The notes below the pieces were generated by a model that was not told the origin of the DNA, did no database searches, and saw nothing but the letters and a program-made list of their open reading frames with translations. Shown piece after piece: positions 11,939 to 23,039 of a stretch of 64,000 bases of DNA. Both the position numbers and the translations under genes were made by a program. Source of the stretch: Rana temporaria. Its lineage: Eukaryota; Chordata; Amphibia; Anura; Ranidae. Every line of letters starts with the position of its first letter. Within the stretch, counting starts at the first letter, position 1. The stretch covers positions 183,938,778 to 184,002,777 of the forward strand of contig NC_053492.1 in NCBI RefSeq assembly GCF_905171775.1, given 5' to 3'.

Positions 11939-13199
11939 CAGTGGAGAAATTATTTAATCCCCTGCAGATTTTGTAAATTTGCCCACATACATAGAAATTA
12001 AGGGTCTAATATTTGATCCTCTACCAACCAACAATAATCCTGGCTCCCACAGACTGGCTACAGTATGTGCTCATGTGGTACACAGATTAGTTCTGTCAAT
12101 TGATCCCAACGACAACTTCTTATTTGAATAAAAGACACTTGTCCACAGAATCTCTTTCTTCCACTCAAACCTCACCATCATGGGCAAGACCAAAGAGCTG
12201 TCAAAGGATGTCAGGGACACGGTTGTAGACCTGCACAAGGTTAGAATGGGTTACAAGGCCATCAGCAAGAAGCTTGGTGAGGAGGAGACAACTGTTGGAG
12301 TGATTATTCGCAAATAGAAGAAATACAAAATAACCATCAATAGCCCTCAGTCTGAAGCTCCATGCAAGATTTTGCCTCATGGGGTAAGGATGATCATGAG
12401 AAAAGTGAGGTATCAGCCCAGAACTACATGGGAGGAGCTTGTGAATGACCTCAAGGCAGTTGGGACTACAGTCACCAAACAAACCATTGGTAACACAATA
12501 CGCCGTCATGGATTGAAATCCTGCAGCCCCTGCAAGACCCCCTTCCTCAAGAAGGCACAAGTACAGGCCCATCTGAAGTCTGCCAATGAACATCTAAATG
12601 ATTCAGAGGAGGATTGGTAGAAAGTGCTGTGGAGAGATGAGACCAAAATTGATCTCTTTGCATTAACTCGACTCGATGTGTTTGGAAGAAGAAAATGCTA
12701 ACTATGACCCTAAGAACACCATCCCTACAGTCAAGCACGGAGGTGGAAATGTTTCTCTGCTAAAGATACAGGCCAACGTTGCTACATTAAGGGGCCAGTG
12801 GACAGGGCCATGTATTGTAAATTCTTGGATGAGAGCCTTCTTCCCAAAACACTAAAGATGGGTCCTGGATGGGTCTTCCAGCATGACAATGACCCAAAAC
12901 ATACATCCAAGGCAACAAAAGAGTGGCTCAATAAGAAGTTCATTAAAGTCATGGAGTGGCCTAGCCAGTCTCCAGACCTTAATCCTATAGAAAATTTATA
13001 GAGTGAGCTGAAACTTCAAGCTGCCAAGCGACAGCCAAGAAACCTTAAGGATTTAGAGAAGATATGTAAAGAAGAGTGGACCAAAATCCTTCCTGAGATG
13101 TGCAAACCTGGAAACCATCTATAAAAAACATCTTATCTCTGTGCTTGCCAACAAGGGTTTCTCCACCAAGTACCAAGTCCTGTTTTGCTTGGGGATTAA
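11939..13199 (+). mobile_element. Tc1/mariner element, 3' end lost
   Basis: The left end, cagtggagaaattatttaatc, follows a TA (11,937-11,938). The plus-strand transposase relic occupies 12,180-13,170. The expected right terminal repeat is absent: the sequence stops at ggggattaa where the GGGC-ended MITE at 13,200 begins, and that MITE is itself truncated, so a deletion probably removed both right ends. Confidence 0.75.
12180..13170 (+). pseudogene. Tc1-type transposase pseudogene
   Basis: Translation from the ATG at 12,180 gives a typical Tc1 start, MGKTKELSKDVRDTVVDLHK, then the paired helix-turn-helix DNA-binding region and the catalytic core. Readable DDE landmarks are WRDETKIDLF near 12,630 (first Asp), FQHDNDPKHTSK near 12,880 (second Asp) and SPDLNPIENL near 12,975 (third acidic position). 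The reading frame is essentially continuous but broken by stops: after IIRK (near 12,315), after EEDW (12,618), around 12,700 where a frameshift is also likely, and after PIENL (12,999, Trp-type codon to stop). An intact member would be about 340 residues. It cuts and pastes DNA at TA sites when functional; this copy is dead. Confidence 0.9.
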
Positions 13200-13610
13200 G
13201 GGCCAGATTCTGAAAAGGCTTACGACGGCGCAACGCCATTTGCGCCGTCATAAGTCCTAATCTGGCCCGGTGTATCTATGAGACTGATTCTTAGAATCAG
13301 TTACGCATAGATATCCCTTAGATCTGACAGGCGTAAGGCTCTTACGCTGTCAGATCTTAAATGCAATTTTTTTTCCCGCCGCTAGGTGTCGCCTCGTCGT
13401 TTTCCCCGTCGTCTATGCAAATTAGCTATTTACGCAGATTCCCGAACCTACGCACGGACGACGCAGTGAATTTACGACGTTTCCGTAAGCGTAAACTTGC
13501 CCCTGCTATATGAGGGGCAAGTTTACGAAGGTCCGTCGTATGCCATGTTAAGTATGGCGTCGGGTCAGCGTCGTCTTTTTCCGTTGTTTAACGTAATCCC
13601 AGTTGAGAAA
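13200..13610. mobile_element. MITE, GGGC-ended family, copy 4, right end missing
   Basis: It starts with GGGCCAGATTCTGAAAAGG directly after the Tc1 text and shares ttacgcatagat and the gatctgacaggcgtaag / cttacgctgtcagatc foldback with other copies. It fades at about 13,610 with no GGCCC end, so it is truncated. Confidence 0.65.
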
Positions 13611-13852
13611 CCCCGATATAGTTAGGCTTCATTTAGAATCTCTTGTCCAGTTCTTGGAGATCAGTTGCTGTGGTTTTCTACACTCTTCCCACCAGTGGTA
13701 ATCCATGGCAATAAAATTAACCTGCATTGATGGTCGGTGGTTACTTACGTCATCACTTGGCTGACAGTACCGGCTTTATTTTAGTGCTGGGTGCTGAACA
13801 AAGCATTTTTTTGCACCCTGCAGTCAATCTGCAAAGTGGCCAACAGGTGTGA

Positions 13853-14270
13853 GGCCCTGTACACACGATCAGTCCAAACTGATGAAGTGGACTGAAGTTC
13901 AGTTTCATCGGTCCAAACCGACCGTGTGTGGGCCCCATCGGTCAGTTGTCCTTCGGTCCAAAAACAGAGAACTTGCTTTAAAATTGGACCGATGGACGGC
14001 TGACCGATAGGTCAAAACTGATGGTTAGTACGCAAAAGCATCGGTTCCAAACCCGGGCACGCTCGGAATCAAGTCGACACATGCTTGGAAGCATTGAACT
14101 TAATTTTTCTCTGCACGTTGTTGTGTTTTACGTCACCGTGTTGGACTCGATCGGTTTTTGAACTGATGGTGTGTAGGCACATCAGACCATCAGTCCGCTT
14201 CATCGGTTAACCGATGAAACGAACCTTCAGTCCGTTTTCATCAGTTTGGACTGATCATGTGTACAGGGCC
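13853..14270. mobile_element. Harbinger-type MITE (ends GGCCCTGTACACACGATCAG)
   Basis: Ends GGCCCTGTACACACGATCAG and the complement of CTGATCATGTGTACAGGGCC are flanked by TGA (13,850-13,852) and TAA (14,271-14,273), a 3-bp duplication with one change. The inverted arms continue for about 60 bp (tccaaactgatgaa). Non-coding. Confidence 0.8.
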
Positions 14271-14574
14271 TAAGACCCATCCTAGGACACAGAGAGCTGG
14301 CTGTTGGGCACCAGCACTCAAATTGCGGACAAAAAAGTTAACACAAAAAAGGGTAGATTCAATGAACCACTTGGTCAATTTATTTGTTGTAAAATTTCTG
14401 TGTTTCAATTTAAAAAAAAAGTTTGAAAAGACAATACATTTCCTTTCGGCAATTATTTACACTTTATTTTGTATTTGCACATTCCAGAGCAATCTACAGA
14501 AAAAAGAGACAGGATAGATAGTGATCACGCAGATTGATCTCTGTGCAGTCAAACATCAAGAAATAATACAGCTC

Positions 14575-14848
14575 AGCTAACTTCTATGTGGTCACTTAGA
14601 CGTTCATCATACGGGTTACTGTCAAACCATATGGGAAATCTCTGGCGTCAGACCTTTTTATATGAAACAAAGTTATTCATCCAACTTGGGTTTTTGCCCA
14701 ATGTCTCTGAGAAGTCATTAGGCATTTTGATCTCATACATAGATGGATGGCTGATCTCTACATTACTCTGAAAGTAGGAGTCTAGGTTTCTGGCATGGAG
14801 CCTAAATGTAACAGACGATGTACTGTAAACATGGTAGGAGCCAATCAT
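14575..14848 (-). CDS. Possible host 3'-terminal exon, product unknown
   Basis: On the minus strand a splice-acceptor-like tttacag (14,827-14,833) is followed by an open frame containing SVTFRLHARNLDSYFQSNVE and MPNDFSETLGKNPSWMNNF. The frame meets a TGA after SYKKV (near 14,648) and then stays open for 24 further codons (including FPIWFDSNPYDERLSDHIE) to a second stop near 14,575. Composition looks protein-like rather than repeat-like, the surrounding DNA has no recognised repeat, and an AATAAA on the minus strand lies near 14,463. I do not recognise the protein. It may be an exon of an unidentified gene, a decayed exon, or chance. Confidence 0.3.
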
Positions 14849-15333
14849 TTTATTTCATTTACAAGTAGAAAGACATCCTGTGGTAAACATCACCAGAAGA
14901 GTGAATGCCTAAAAAGAAAGCTATTGTACAGTGTTTACATGAAGTACTGCAGGAAAAACTGGAATACATGTACAGAACATTACGTATTACCCTTCACACA
15001 GACCTATAATGCACAAGTTAAGCTAACCATACATCGAATTCATTATATGTCTTAGCACAAGTAGAAATCCAGCTATTACATCATCCCAGTATACTTTCCA
15101 GATTGCCCAAGAGTGACTATTCCCTACAGAAAAACAGGTTACATAACATTAAATTATACAAAAGTGGTGTAGCTCACTGCAGTTCCGCAATGCTGGAGGT
15201 GCAAACACCCCCTAAAATATTCTTAATTTTATTAGTGTGCTCTAGCACAGCAAGAGTGTAAAGGATTTATTCAAAGCTGCACACACTTACTCAATTAGTT
15301 CATAACATTTGAACATATGTGGTTGTAGATATA
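14849..15333. other. Spacer, nothing recognised
   Basis: AT-rich sequence with no repeat ends, RNA gene or convincing coding frame. Confidence 0.45.
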
Positions 15334-16027
15334 GGGCCGGATTCAGATACAATGGAGTATCTCAGATACGTTACGCCGCCGCAATTTAGGGCGCAATTCC
15401 GTATTCAGAAAGAACTTGCGCCCTATGTTATGGCGGCGTAACGTATGTGGTCCGGCGTAAGCCGGCGTAATTCAAATGTGGATGGTGTGGGCGTGTTTTA
15501 TTTAAATTTACTGTGACCCCACGTATTTGACGTATTTGCATGCGCCGTTCGTGAAAAAATCCCAGTGCGCATGCTCGAAATTCCGCCGCAAATCGTCATT
15601 GCTTTCGACGTGAACGTAAATTACGTCCAGCCCTATTCGCGAACTACGTAAAATTTTCAAAACTCGACGCGGGAACGACGTCCATACTTAACATAGGATA
15701 CGCCTCATATAGCAGGGGTAACTATACGCCGGAAAAAGCCTAACGTAAACGACGTAAAAAAACACGCCAGGCAAACGTACGTTTCTGAATCGGCGTATCT
15801 ACCTAATTTGCATATTCGACGCGTAAATATACGGAAGCGCCACTTAGCGGCCAGCCTAAAATTGCAACTAAGATACAACGGCGTAAGAGACTTACGCCGG
15901 TCCGATCTTAGTCAAATCTATGCGTAACTGATTCTATGAATCAGGCGCATAGATACGACGCCGCACACTCAGAGATACAACGGCGTATCTGGAGATACGC
16001 CGTCATATCTCCTACATGAATCTACCC
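15334..16027. mobile_element. MITE, GGGC-ended family, copy 5
   Basis: The left end GGGCCGGATTCAGATAC and right end catgaatctacccc are imperfect complements, flanked by ATA and ACA. The internal order of blocks (gatacgttacgccg, cgtgttttatttaaat, cgcgggaacgacgtccatac) matches copy 3 closely. Non-coding and CpG-rich. Confidence 0.75.
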
Positions 16028-16029
16028 CA

Positions 16030-16627
16030 CAGTAGTCATCTTGACTTGCCCTTTAAGCAATCATTTCACAGATTGCTATATGGCAGTTTTCTGCACAGAA
16101 AGAAGTGATTTTGTCAGGAAGATAAAAGATATTGGTGGCTGGTGCCTACCCTTTCTTTTCCTCAAAATTCTGCTAATAAAAGCTAATGGATATAATTGCT
16201 CATTATAATGTTATTAGTAATCATAAATACACATACCTCCCAACTTTTTGAGATGGGAATGAGTGACACCTATTAGCAAAAATATGTAGGCACAGGAGTG
16301 CTTTTTACCACAATTTTTTCTTTATACTGGGTTTTGAAATTTACAAATGCAGCAGTTTACTAATTGGATGAAACTAGGGGTCGGCAGTAGCAATGGCAGT
16401 GGTCAGCAGAGGTACACTTTTTTCACCAATCCAAGGAGTGAAATTGGAGTTGTGTTGGGACCTCTGCTACACAGGGAAGTTTCAGCAAACATGCCGATGG
16501 ACGGGAATGTATAGCACCTGGGCTAAAGCTTTCTTCAAACATTGTATTGGACATCTGCTCATCTTGGACTCGATTAATCTATATATCTATGTCTATCTGC
16601 ATATTATTATAACTTATCTAGGGGATA
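16030..16627. other. Spacer, nothing recognised
   Basis: AT-rich, no gene or clear repeat boundary. A short plus-strand frame crossing into the next element is not supported. Confidence 0.4.
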
Positions 16628-18000
16628 TTATCCACTTGACCACTGGGCACTTAAACCCCCTTTCTAACCAGACCAATTTTCAGCTTTCGGTGCTCTCACA
16701 CTTTGAATGACAATTACTCAGTCATACAACACTGTACCCATATGAAATGTTTATCCTTTTTTTTCCACACAAATAGAGCTTTCTTTTGGTGGTATTTAAT
16801 CACTGATGGGTGTTTTATTTTTTGCGCTATAAATCAAAGAATACTGGAAATTCTGTAAAAAAATAATAATTTTTGTTTCTGTTAAAAATTAGCAAATTCG
16901 TAATTTTTCTTCATAAATTGTATTTATTATTTGGTCTTTGTGAAAAGTATAGAGTCCACAATTTATGGTGCCAATCTCTGAAAATTGATCACACCTAAAG
17001 TATTGATGGCCTATCTAATTTCTTGAGAGCCTAACATGCCAGGAAAGTACAAATACCCTCCAAATGACCCCTTTTTGGAAAGTAGACAGCCCAATGTATT
17101 TAGAAAGAGGCACGGTGAGTTTTTGAAGTTGTGATTTCTTCCCACAATTCTTTGCAAAATCAAGATTTTTTTCCCCCCACAAAATTGCCATGTTATCAGG
17201 TTATTTCTCACACACAGCATATGCATACCACAAATGACACCCCAAAATACATTCTGCTACTCCTCCTGAGTATGGTGATACCACATGTGTGAGACTTTTA
17301 CACAGCGTGGCCAGATACAGAGGTCCAACATGCAGGGAGCACCAGCAGGCGTTCTAGGGGCATGAATTTTAAGTCTAATTTGACTATTACACTTTGAGGC
17401 ACTGTAGTGGCATGGATGTGAACTGATGTGACATGGATGAGCAGTGGATGGGGATGGCTGAGCATGGTTGAGCCATGAATGTGGATGGCTGGGTATTGCA
17501 GAGTATGGATGAGTATTGCAGAGTATGGATGGATGGATGAGTATTGCAGAGTATGGATGAATATGGATGAGATATTGCAGAGTATGGATGAGGTATTGCA
17601 GAGTATTGCGGAGTATGGATGTGGCTGGAATGGGCACTGAGCAGCGCTGTGGGCACTACAGATCCAGCCCACAGCGCTGCTGCAAACGATCTCTCCCCCT
17701 CTCCTCTCACACTGTACTGATCAGTACAAAGAGGGGAGAGAGGAACAGGATGTGATGCCGGTTTGTTGTGATCGCTCTGTCATTTGACAGAGCGATCACG
17801 TGGTAAACGGCCGCTATCAGCGGCTATTTACCATGATGCGCTGGGTCTTCCAGACCCGGCGGTTACAGATATTTCCGGGTGCGTGCCCCAGGGGGCGCCC
17901 AGGAGCAAGATTCTGGGAGGACGTCCATGGACGCCCTCCCAGAATAAGTCGACTGCGCTGTAGCCGTCTTTCGGCTATGGCCCGGTCTGCATTTGGTTAT
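16628..18000. repeat. Decayed family-1 TTAA element with internal tandem array
   Basis: The left end ccacttgaccactgggcac and the phrase aatagagctttcttttggtgg are those of the 5184-6195 copy. The right part (ctgtagccgtctttcggctatggcccgg...tggtta) is also family-like. Flanking TTAA are mutated (ttat on both sides). It carries a long central stretch (16,900-17,390) shared with 24,553-25,100, and an irregular tandem array at 17,490-17,625. Confidence 0.6.
17490..17625. repeat. Irregular ~20-bp tandem array
   Basis: The phrase tattgcagagtatggatgag is repeated about six times with insertions of ggatggatg. Ser/His/Pro-rich frames on the minus strand (for example YSAILIHPSILCNTHPYSAI) come from this array and are not genes. 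Confidence 0.75.
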
Positions 18001-20164
18001 ACCATGGGATCCCAGATGCTGTTAGCTGACATTTGGTCCTAGTGCTAGGCCTGGCTATATGGGGTCATTCCTCTTCCAACCTAGAAGGTGCCATGAACAT
18101 CAAACCTGTGAGAAACTCTTAATAGTGAGAAATTGCCACCATTGCTGGTATGTGTGACTTTGTAAACTAAAGAGTGCTATGACTACCACATATTTTTAAT
18201 TTTAGGAGTTCTCATGGACCTGCACTAACACAACCCTCTCTAAGTGCATATGACTCTTCTTGTTATTTATCTGTATATACTGAACACAGTAATGCTCTGG
18301 ACATCATTATGTTAAACCTTTATCAACTGTCAAAATAAAATTATCTTTACAATTGTCATTAGCCTAAAACATTGCTGGAGCTTTACAATGTTGTTGAAGG
18401 ATTTTGTAACACTAAGAAATCCAAATTTTTCATGGGAATTTACCCAAATATGTCTAAACTCTCAATGTCTGTCCATCTTCACCAGACAGTGTTAATTAGC
18501 ATCTGGAAGACCATGTCCACCAGTCACAGCCACTGTTTATTAGTGTGTGTGAGATATATATATATATTACACTGTACTACTGTACCCACACACACACAGT
18601 ATATAAGGGTTGCTAAATATACTTACCCAAAATAAACTACTTGTATCTATATATATTTTATTGAGCGAGTTTTTGCAGCAACAAAGTATTGACACTGTTA
18701 ACAGATTACAATATTCATATGCCATTTCCTTCTGGGAAAACTCATCAGAATCTTTCAGCGCTGGTGGTGCAGCAACTATCGGTGAGTGGCTGTACATACA
18801 GGTGGAAGGTAAAAATATTTTTTCTAAAATTATGGATTTGACTTCCCTGTTTAGAAAGTTATATTACAAAATTGGTGCCATTAATTTAGACTTGCAGTTT
18901 GCGCTAAATCTATCACTGATCTTCTAGTGCCAGTTAGGCAGCACCTAGTGTACTATGCACTTTTGCAAAGTCATTAGATCATGTATGCCTACCTTTTAAA
19001 GATATGGATTTAAAAAACCTTAACCACACACTATGCAGTTCTCTCTTAGATCTATCGAGTTGGTACTTTTCACTTTATGTGACAACCAGAATAATTAAAG
19101 CATATCTGATCACTTGCACAGAATGTTGGAGTTTTTGGGGCCTGCTCATGAGAACTTGCAAATCCAGATGTCAGATTACATAACATTAAACCCTATTGAA
19201 GTTTCATGAAATACTGTAGATACAGATCCACTTTGAAACTGCATATAAGCCTTTTGGGGTGGGAATTGCTATCCAGTTAACAGATACCTGTAATCCAACA
19301 GTACATTTTGCCTTCCAGGCTAAACAGTGTGGATGGTCGAATCGAGTACATGAATGTGCATTTATCTATTCTTTACATCTACAGGTGTCCACATTATGTA
19401 AAGATTTACATTTTCACCTCTATCACTTACAACAATGCTAGCTGGTGTTTCTGGTACAACAATTTACGTTTTATTTAAAATCAAAGGAAATACTGTGCAG
19501 GGGTCACCAACGCAGCGGGTCATGTATGATCACATGTGAATGAGAATCGTTAACACCTTTAAACAGTAATTGTCAAAAAAAAAAGACAGTATATAGAAAA
19601 ATGGTTTAAAGATTGAACAATACAGCCACACGGCAGGGCTGTTGGCCTGAACAACTGGCTGGGTCAAGAGACCCATGCATAAGAGCATGTGAAGAGAATG
19701 TTAGGAAGGAGCCAGGAAGGGAGATAGAGAAGAGAGAGATCAGAGTAAGAAAAGGAGAAAGAAGAGGAATACAAAAAAAGTAGGGGTTTGGGAGATCCCG
19801 CAGGCCCTGGTATTAGTCCGCTAGTGGGTTACAAGGTGTCATAAATGGCTTGGTTTAGTGTGGGAAAAGCGCAAGAGGCCAGGGTTCACATATTTTTAGG
19901 AATTTAGAATAGAAGTCATGTAAAATACTGGACATCTTTTGATTGATCATCATAGTGGTCAAACAGTCCTTCACAGCTGCAAAGCAGACTGTGGGTTTCT
20001 TCCAGCTCTTGGCTATAGTACAGTTAGCCACAAGGAACAAATAGGTGGCCAGTTTCTGTTGATAAAAGTATAGCGGAGGTCAAACATTCCTGGTAAAGTG
20101 AAATGCAGGGAATTTTCGAATTCCCTACCACAATTCAATGTCTGACGTGAACATTTCACTTTAC
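18001..20164. other. Unassigned AT-rich DNA
   Basis: About 2.1 kb without recognised repeat ends. A purine-rich stretch lies at 19,690-19,775. A 77-bp segment at about 18,705-18,782 is flanked by AG and GTGAGT but lacks a polypyrimidine tract; I do not call it an exon. Confidence 0.4.
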
Positions 20165-20227
20165 TTAAAGAGGAAGTAAACGTCCTCTGCTGAAATGTAT
20201 CTATAGGTAAGACTATAATAATAAGGA

Positions 20228-20730
20228 TTAAAGTGGAGGTTCCCCCTAAAAAAATATTCTAACAATACATTGAGAAGACTGATTACACTGCGGGTATGCT
20301 GTTTTTATTTTTATTTTTTTTCGTACATACCTCGTTATCGCCGTTTCATCCCTCGGCTTCCGGGTATGATTCTTGCTGGACCTAGTTGATTGACGTTCCT
20401 CCAACCGGCGCATACTGCGCGTCACGACTTTCCGACAGAAGCCGAACGTCATTGCGCAGGCGCCGTATAGAGTCGGCTCTATACGGCGCCTGTGCAGCGA
20501 CGTTCGGCTTCTTTCGGAAAGTCGTGACGTCAAGTATGCGTCAGTCGGAGGAACGTCAATCAACTAGGACCGCCCAGCCCCACAAGAATCATACCCGGAA
20601 GCCGAGGGATGAAACGGCGATATCGAGGTATGTACGAAAAAAAAAAAAAAAAAAAACAGCATACCCGCAGTGTAATCAGTCTTCTCAATGTATTGTTAGA
20701 ATTTTTTTTTAGGGGGAACCTCCACTTTAA
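20228..20730. mobile_element. Near-perfect foldback MITE flanked by TTAA
   Basis: The left arm starts AGTGGAGGTTCCCCCT after TTAA (20,228-20,231), and the right arm ends AGGGGGAACCTCCACT before TTAA (20,727-20,730). The two ~245-bp arms are complementary along almost their whole length, centred near 20,476 (cgccgtatagagtcggctctatacggcg). The two apparent ~105-codon proteins on opposite strands are the same palindrome read twice, which is why they resemble each other. Confidence 0.85.
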
Positions 20731-20738
20731 GTGTATGG

Positions 20739-20897
20739 CAGGGATTTGCAATTAGCGGACCTCCAGCTGTTCCAAAACTACAAATCCCATCATGCCTCTG
20801 CCTTTGGGTGTCATGCTTGTTGCTGTCAGAGTCTTGCTATGCCTCATGGGATTTGTAGTTCTGCAACAGCTGGAGGTCCGCTAATTGCTTATCCCTG
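20739..20897. mobile_element. hAT-type MITE with 8-bp TSD GTGTATGG
   Basis: Ends CAGGGATTTGCAATTAGCGG and the complement of CCGCTAATTGCTTATCCCTG are flanked on both sides by GTGTATGG (20,731-20,738 and 20,898-20,905). An 8-bp duplication and CAGGG ends are characteristic of hAT transposons. Arms include cctccagctgttccaaaacta. 159 bp, non-coding. Confidence 0.9.
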
Positions 20898-21233
20898 GTG
20901 TATGGTATAGGAGATATTTACATTACATGTAACCAGTGACATCACTTGTGCATATGTTCTGAAGGAACGGCCATGGGTGCCATCCTTCTGAGTCCTGTGC
21001 CATGAACGGAGAATCCCACGCGCATGCGCGGCCCTGACATCATTGCAGCTGGCCGATCACAGCGCTAGAACCTGCGAACCTGGAAGAAACTCAGAGGAAA
21101 ACGTCAGCCGTCTCAGCGGTGTGCGGGCGCCGCTGGAACAGCTTCGTTCTAAGGTAAGTATATCATAATGAGCAAGTATGCATTATGCCTTTGTCTTGCA
21201 TTTTTTCTTTTTCAGAGTTTACAACCTCTTTAA

Positions 21234-23039
21234 CATTTAACAAGAAATGAATCTCAGTAAAATAAAGCACATGTGTATGGCCACAGTAAACTGCATATAC
21301 AGACATGGCATTGTTTTCAATGATATGGCCGAGCATATTTATACACTAGGCATGACATTTTTTTTCTATGTACTTCCATGTTCTTTATAACCACAGAGAT
21401 CATTAATTCATAGAACCAAACTGTTAGGAATTTTTAGACACAGTCATTAAACGCAAGTCAGAGTAGTTATGTTTTTTTTTTTTTTTTTTTTTTAAAAGAA
21501 ACATAAGCTATTGATAAAAGCAGCTCCATTCATAACAAGTTTTATATGTGCTAAAATCATCTGCTCTGTCACATTATTTAAAGTATACTATATATCTAGA
21601 AATTGCACACAGTCACAATGTGTAATAAGGGAACACTCACTTGTTTGGATGATACAAAAGAAGAATATCCAACTTTTCCCAACCATCTCTCCGGGAGCTC
21701 TGAACTGCGCCCTCCCCAAGCTTCTTCCAAGAAAGAGACTGTTATATTCCAGCAGTTCACTTATGAAAAGGTGTTTAGTGATCATGCCTGCTCCCTGCTG
21801 GCCAGGTTCCACATCAAGGAGTGTTTGACTAAAGGGCAAAGAGGAGCTGGCAGATGGAAAACACCAGGGAAAAATACCTCAACTCAGACTGTTCAGGGTC
21901 GACTCCTAACTTTAATATTTAATGTAAAAGCAACAAATGTATTTATTATATAGACAGAGGTAAGCGAGTTAAAAACAAAAGGGGTATATGTTTATTAAAT
22001 GTAAGACGAAATGTAGTGTGAAACCCAGCAAATTTAAAAATAAAAACAGCCATCATTTACTTGACTGCATGACAAGTGTGTAACCAGAAGTATAAACTGT
22101 AAAGCTTTCCCCGTACCTGCTGGAATTCTTTTGACTTTGTTTACACTTTACTATATGTTCATTGTGTATTCTAAACTCGGATTCATTTGACAGTTAATAT
22201 GCACCTACCTACTTGACCGTGTGGAAAATGGAGGCCCAATGGTAAAAGCAAGTACAGATATCAAACAAACTGGATGACACCTGGAGCCAGCGTGGAGCTG
22301 GCAGCCGGAAAGTTGTCTTCAAGGCTTATGTGGAGCGAGGGGAGACCTCTAAAAAAAACAAAAAAAAAAACTTTTTTTTTATGCCTGTGAAATGTGAGTA
22401 CCCCATGCATATGTGAATTTAATAAACTGCAATTTTACAACGATATAAGCACTATCAGATTTTGACTTTTATACTTTGGATGTCGGGTCTATTTAAGAGG
22501 CGATAGTGTAGAGGAGGCTTGGAGAGAGCTGTTTGTAGCCTGGGAGAGGCTAAAAAGCTATTATTGATCCTACTTGGCTGTAGTGGTCACATTACACCAG
22601 GTGAGATTATTCCTGGAGGAGGGGGAGCACTTTTGTGGTAACACGTTATTTTGCTATTCGAGCACCAGTAAGGAGTGGAAGGAGTAAGAAACACTATTTT
22701 GTAGATCCTATTTGTATGGAGAAGGCTGTCTCTTCAATTTGCATGGACACTTTTCTTTTTGAATTGCACCGATTTGATGAAGTTTGTTTGCTATCCTTGA
22801 TAAATAATTTTTTTGGTCATTTATTGCACACAGTAATATATTGAGCACCATCGCGCTGCGCATTTTGTAAATATTAAAAATTTCTAGTCACTTTAACACA
22901 TCTATGCCATTGTGAATAGTGTCAGCGGCTTTTGTATCTCATTTTTTCACATAGTAGCTTGCAGGTTCGTTTGTTATATAAACATTATATAATTATTTAA
23001 ATAAAAGTGACGGTCTACTTGAAAGGTAACATTTATATT
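21234..23039. other. Mostly unassigned DNA with one protein-like frame
   Basis: AT-rich DNA, including a T-run at 21,472-21,493. The stretch 22,440-22,860 (ending tattgagcaccatcgcgctgcgc) looks like an interspersed repeat of unknown class. The frame at 21,603-21,953 is listed separately. Confidence 0.35.
21603..21953 (+). CDS. Open frame of 116 codons, function unknown
   Basis: The plus frame contains LDDTKEEYPTFPNHLSGSSE and KVFSDHACSLLARFHIKECL. It has mixed composition and no low-complexity, unlike most frames in this window. There is no recognised domain, no TATA or splice context that I can defend, and an overlapping minus frame of 83 codons exists. It may be a chance frame, part of a host exon, or an old transposon remnant. 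Confidence 0.15.
   Translation: MHTVTMCNKGTLTCLDDTKEEYPTFPNHLSGSSELRPPQASSKKETVIFQQFTYEKVFSDHACSLLARFHIKECLTKGQRGAGRWKTPGKNTSTQTVQGRLLTLIFNVKATNVFII

Larger units (their letters stand above)
20165..21233. mobile_element. TTAA-flanked element, family 4, host of two nested MITEs
   Basis: TTAA at 20,165-20,168 and 21,230-21,233 encloses ends AGAGGAAGTAAAC and the complement of GTTTACAACCTCT. Once the nested elements at 20,228-20,730 and 20,739-20,897 are removed it is about 400 bp. Its right half (aaggtaagtat...cttgcattttt) is related to the repeat at 32,740-33,066. Confidence 0.7.

Noticed and set aside
17257..17710. Ser/His/Pro-rich minus-strand frames of 107-126 codons
   Set aside because: They come from an irregular tandem array (tattgcagagtatggatg) inside a TTAA element and overlap in all three frames.
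18705..18782. 77-bp segment between AG and GTGAGT as a possible exon
   Set aside because: There is no polypyrimidine tract, no recognisable protein and no neighbouring exon.
20246..20712. Two similar ~105-codon proteins on opposite strands
   Set aside because: They are the same near-perfect palindrome read from each strand.
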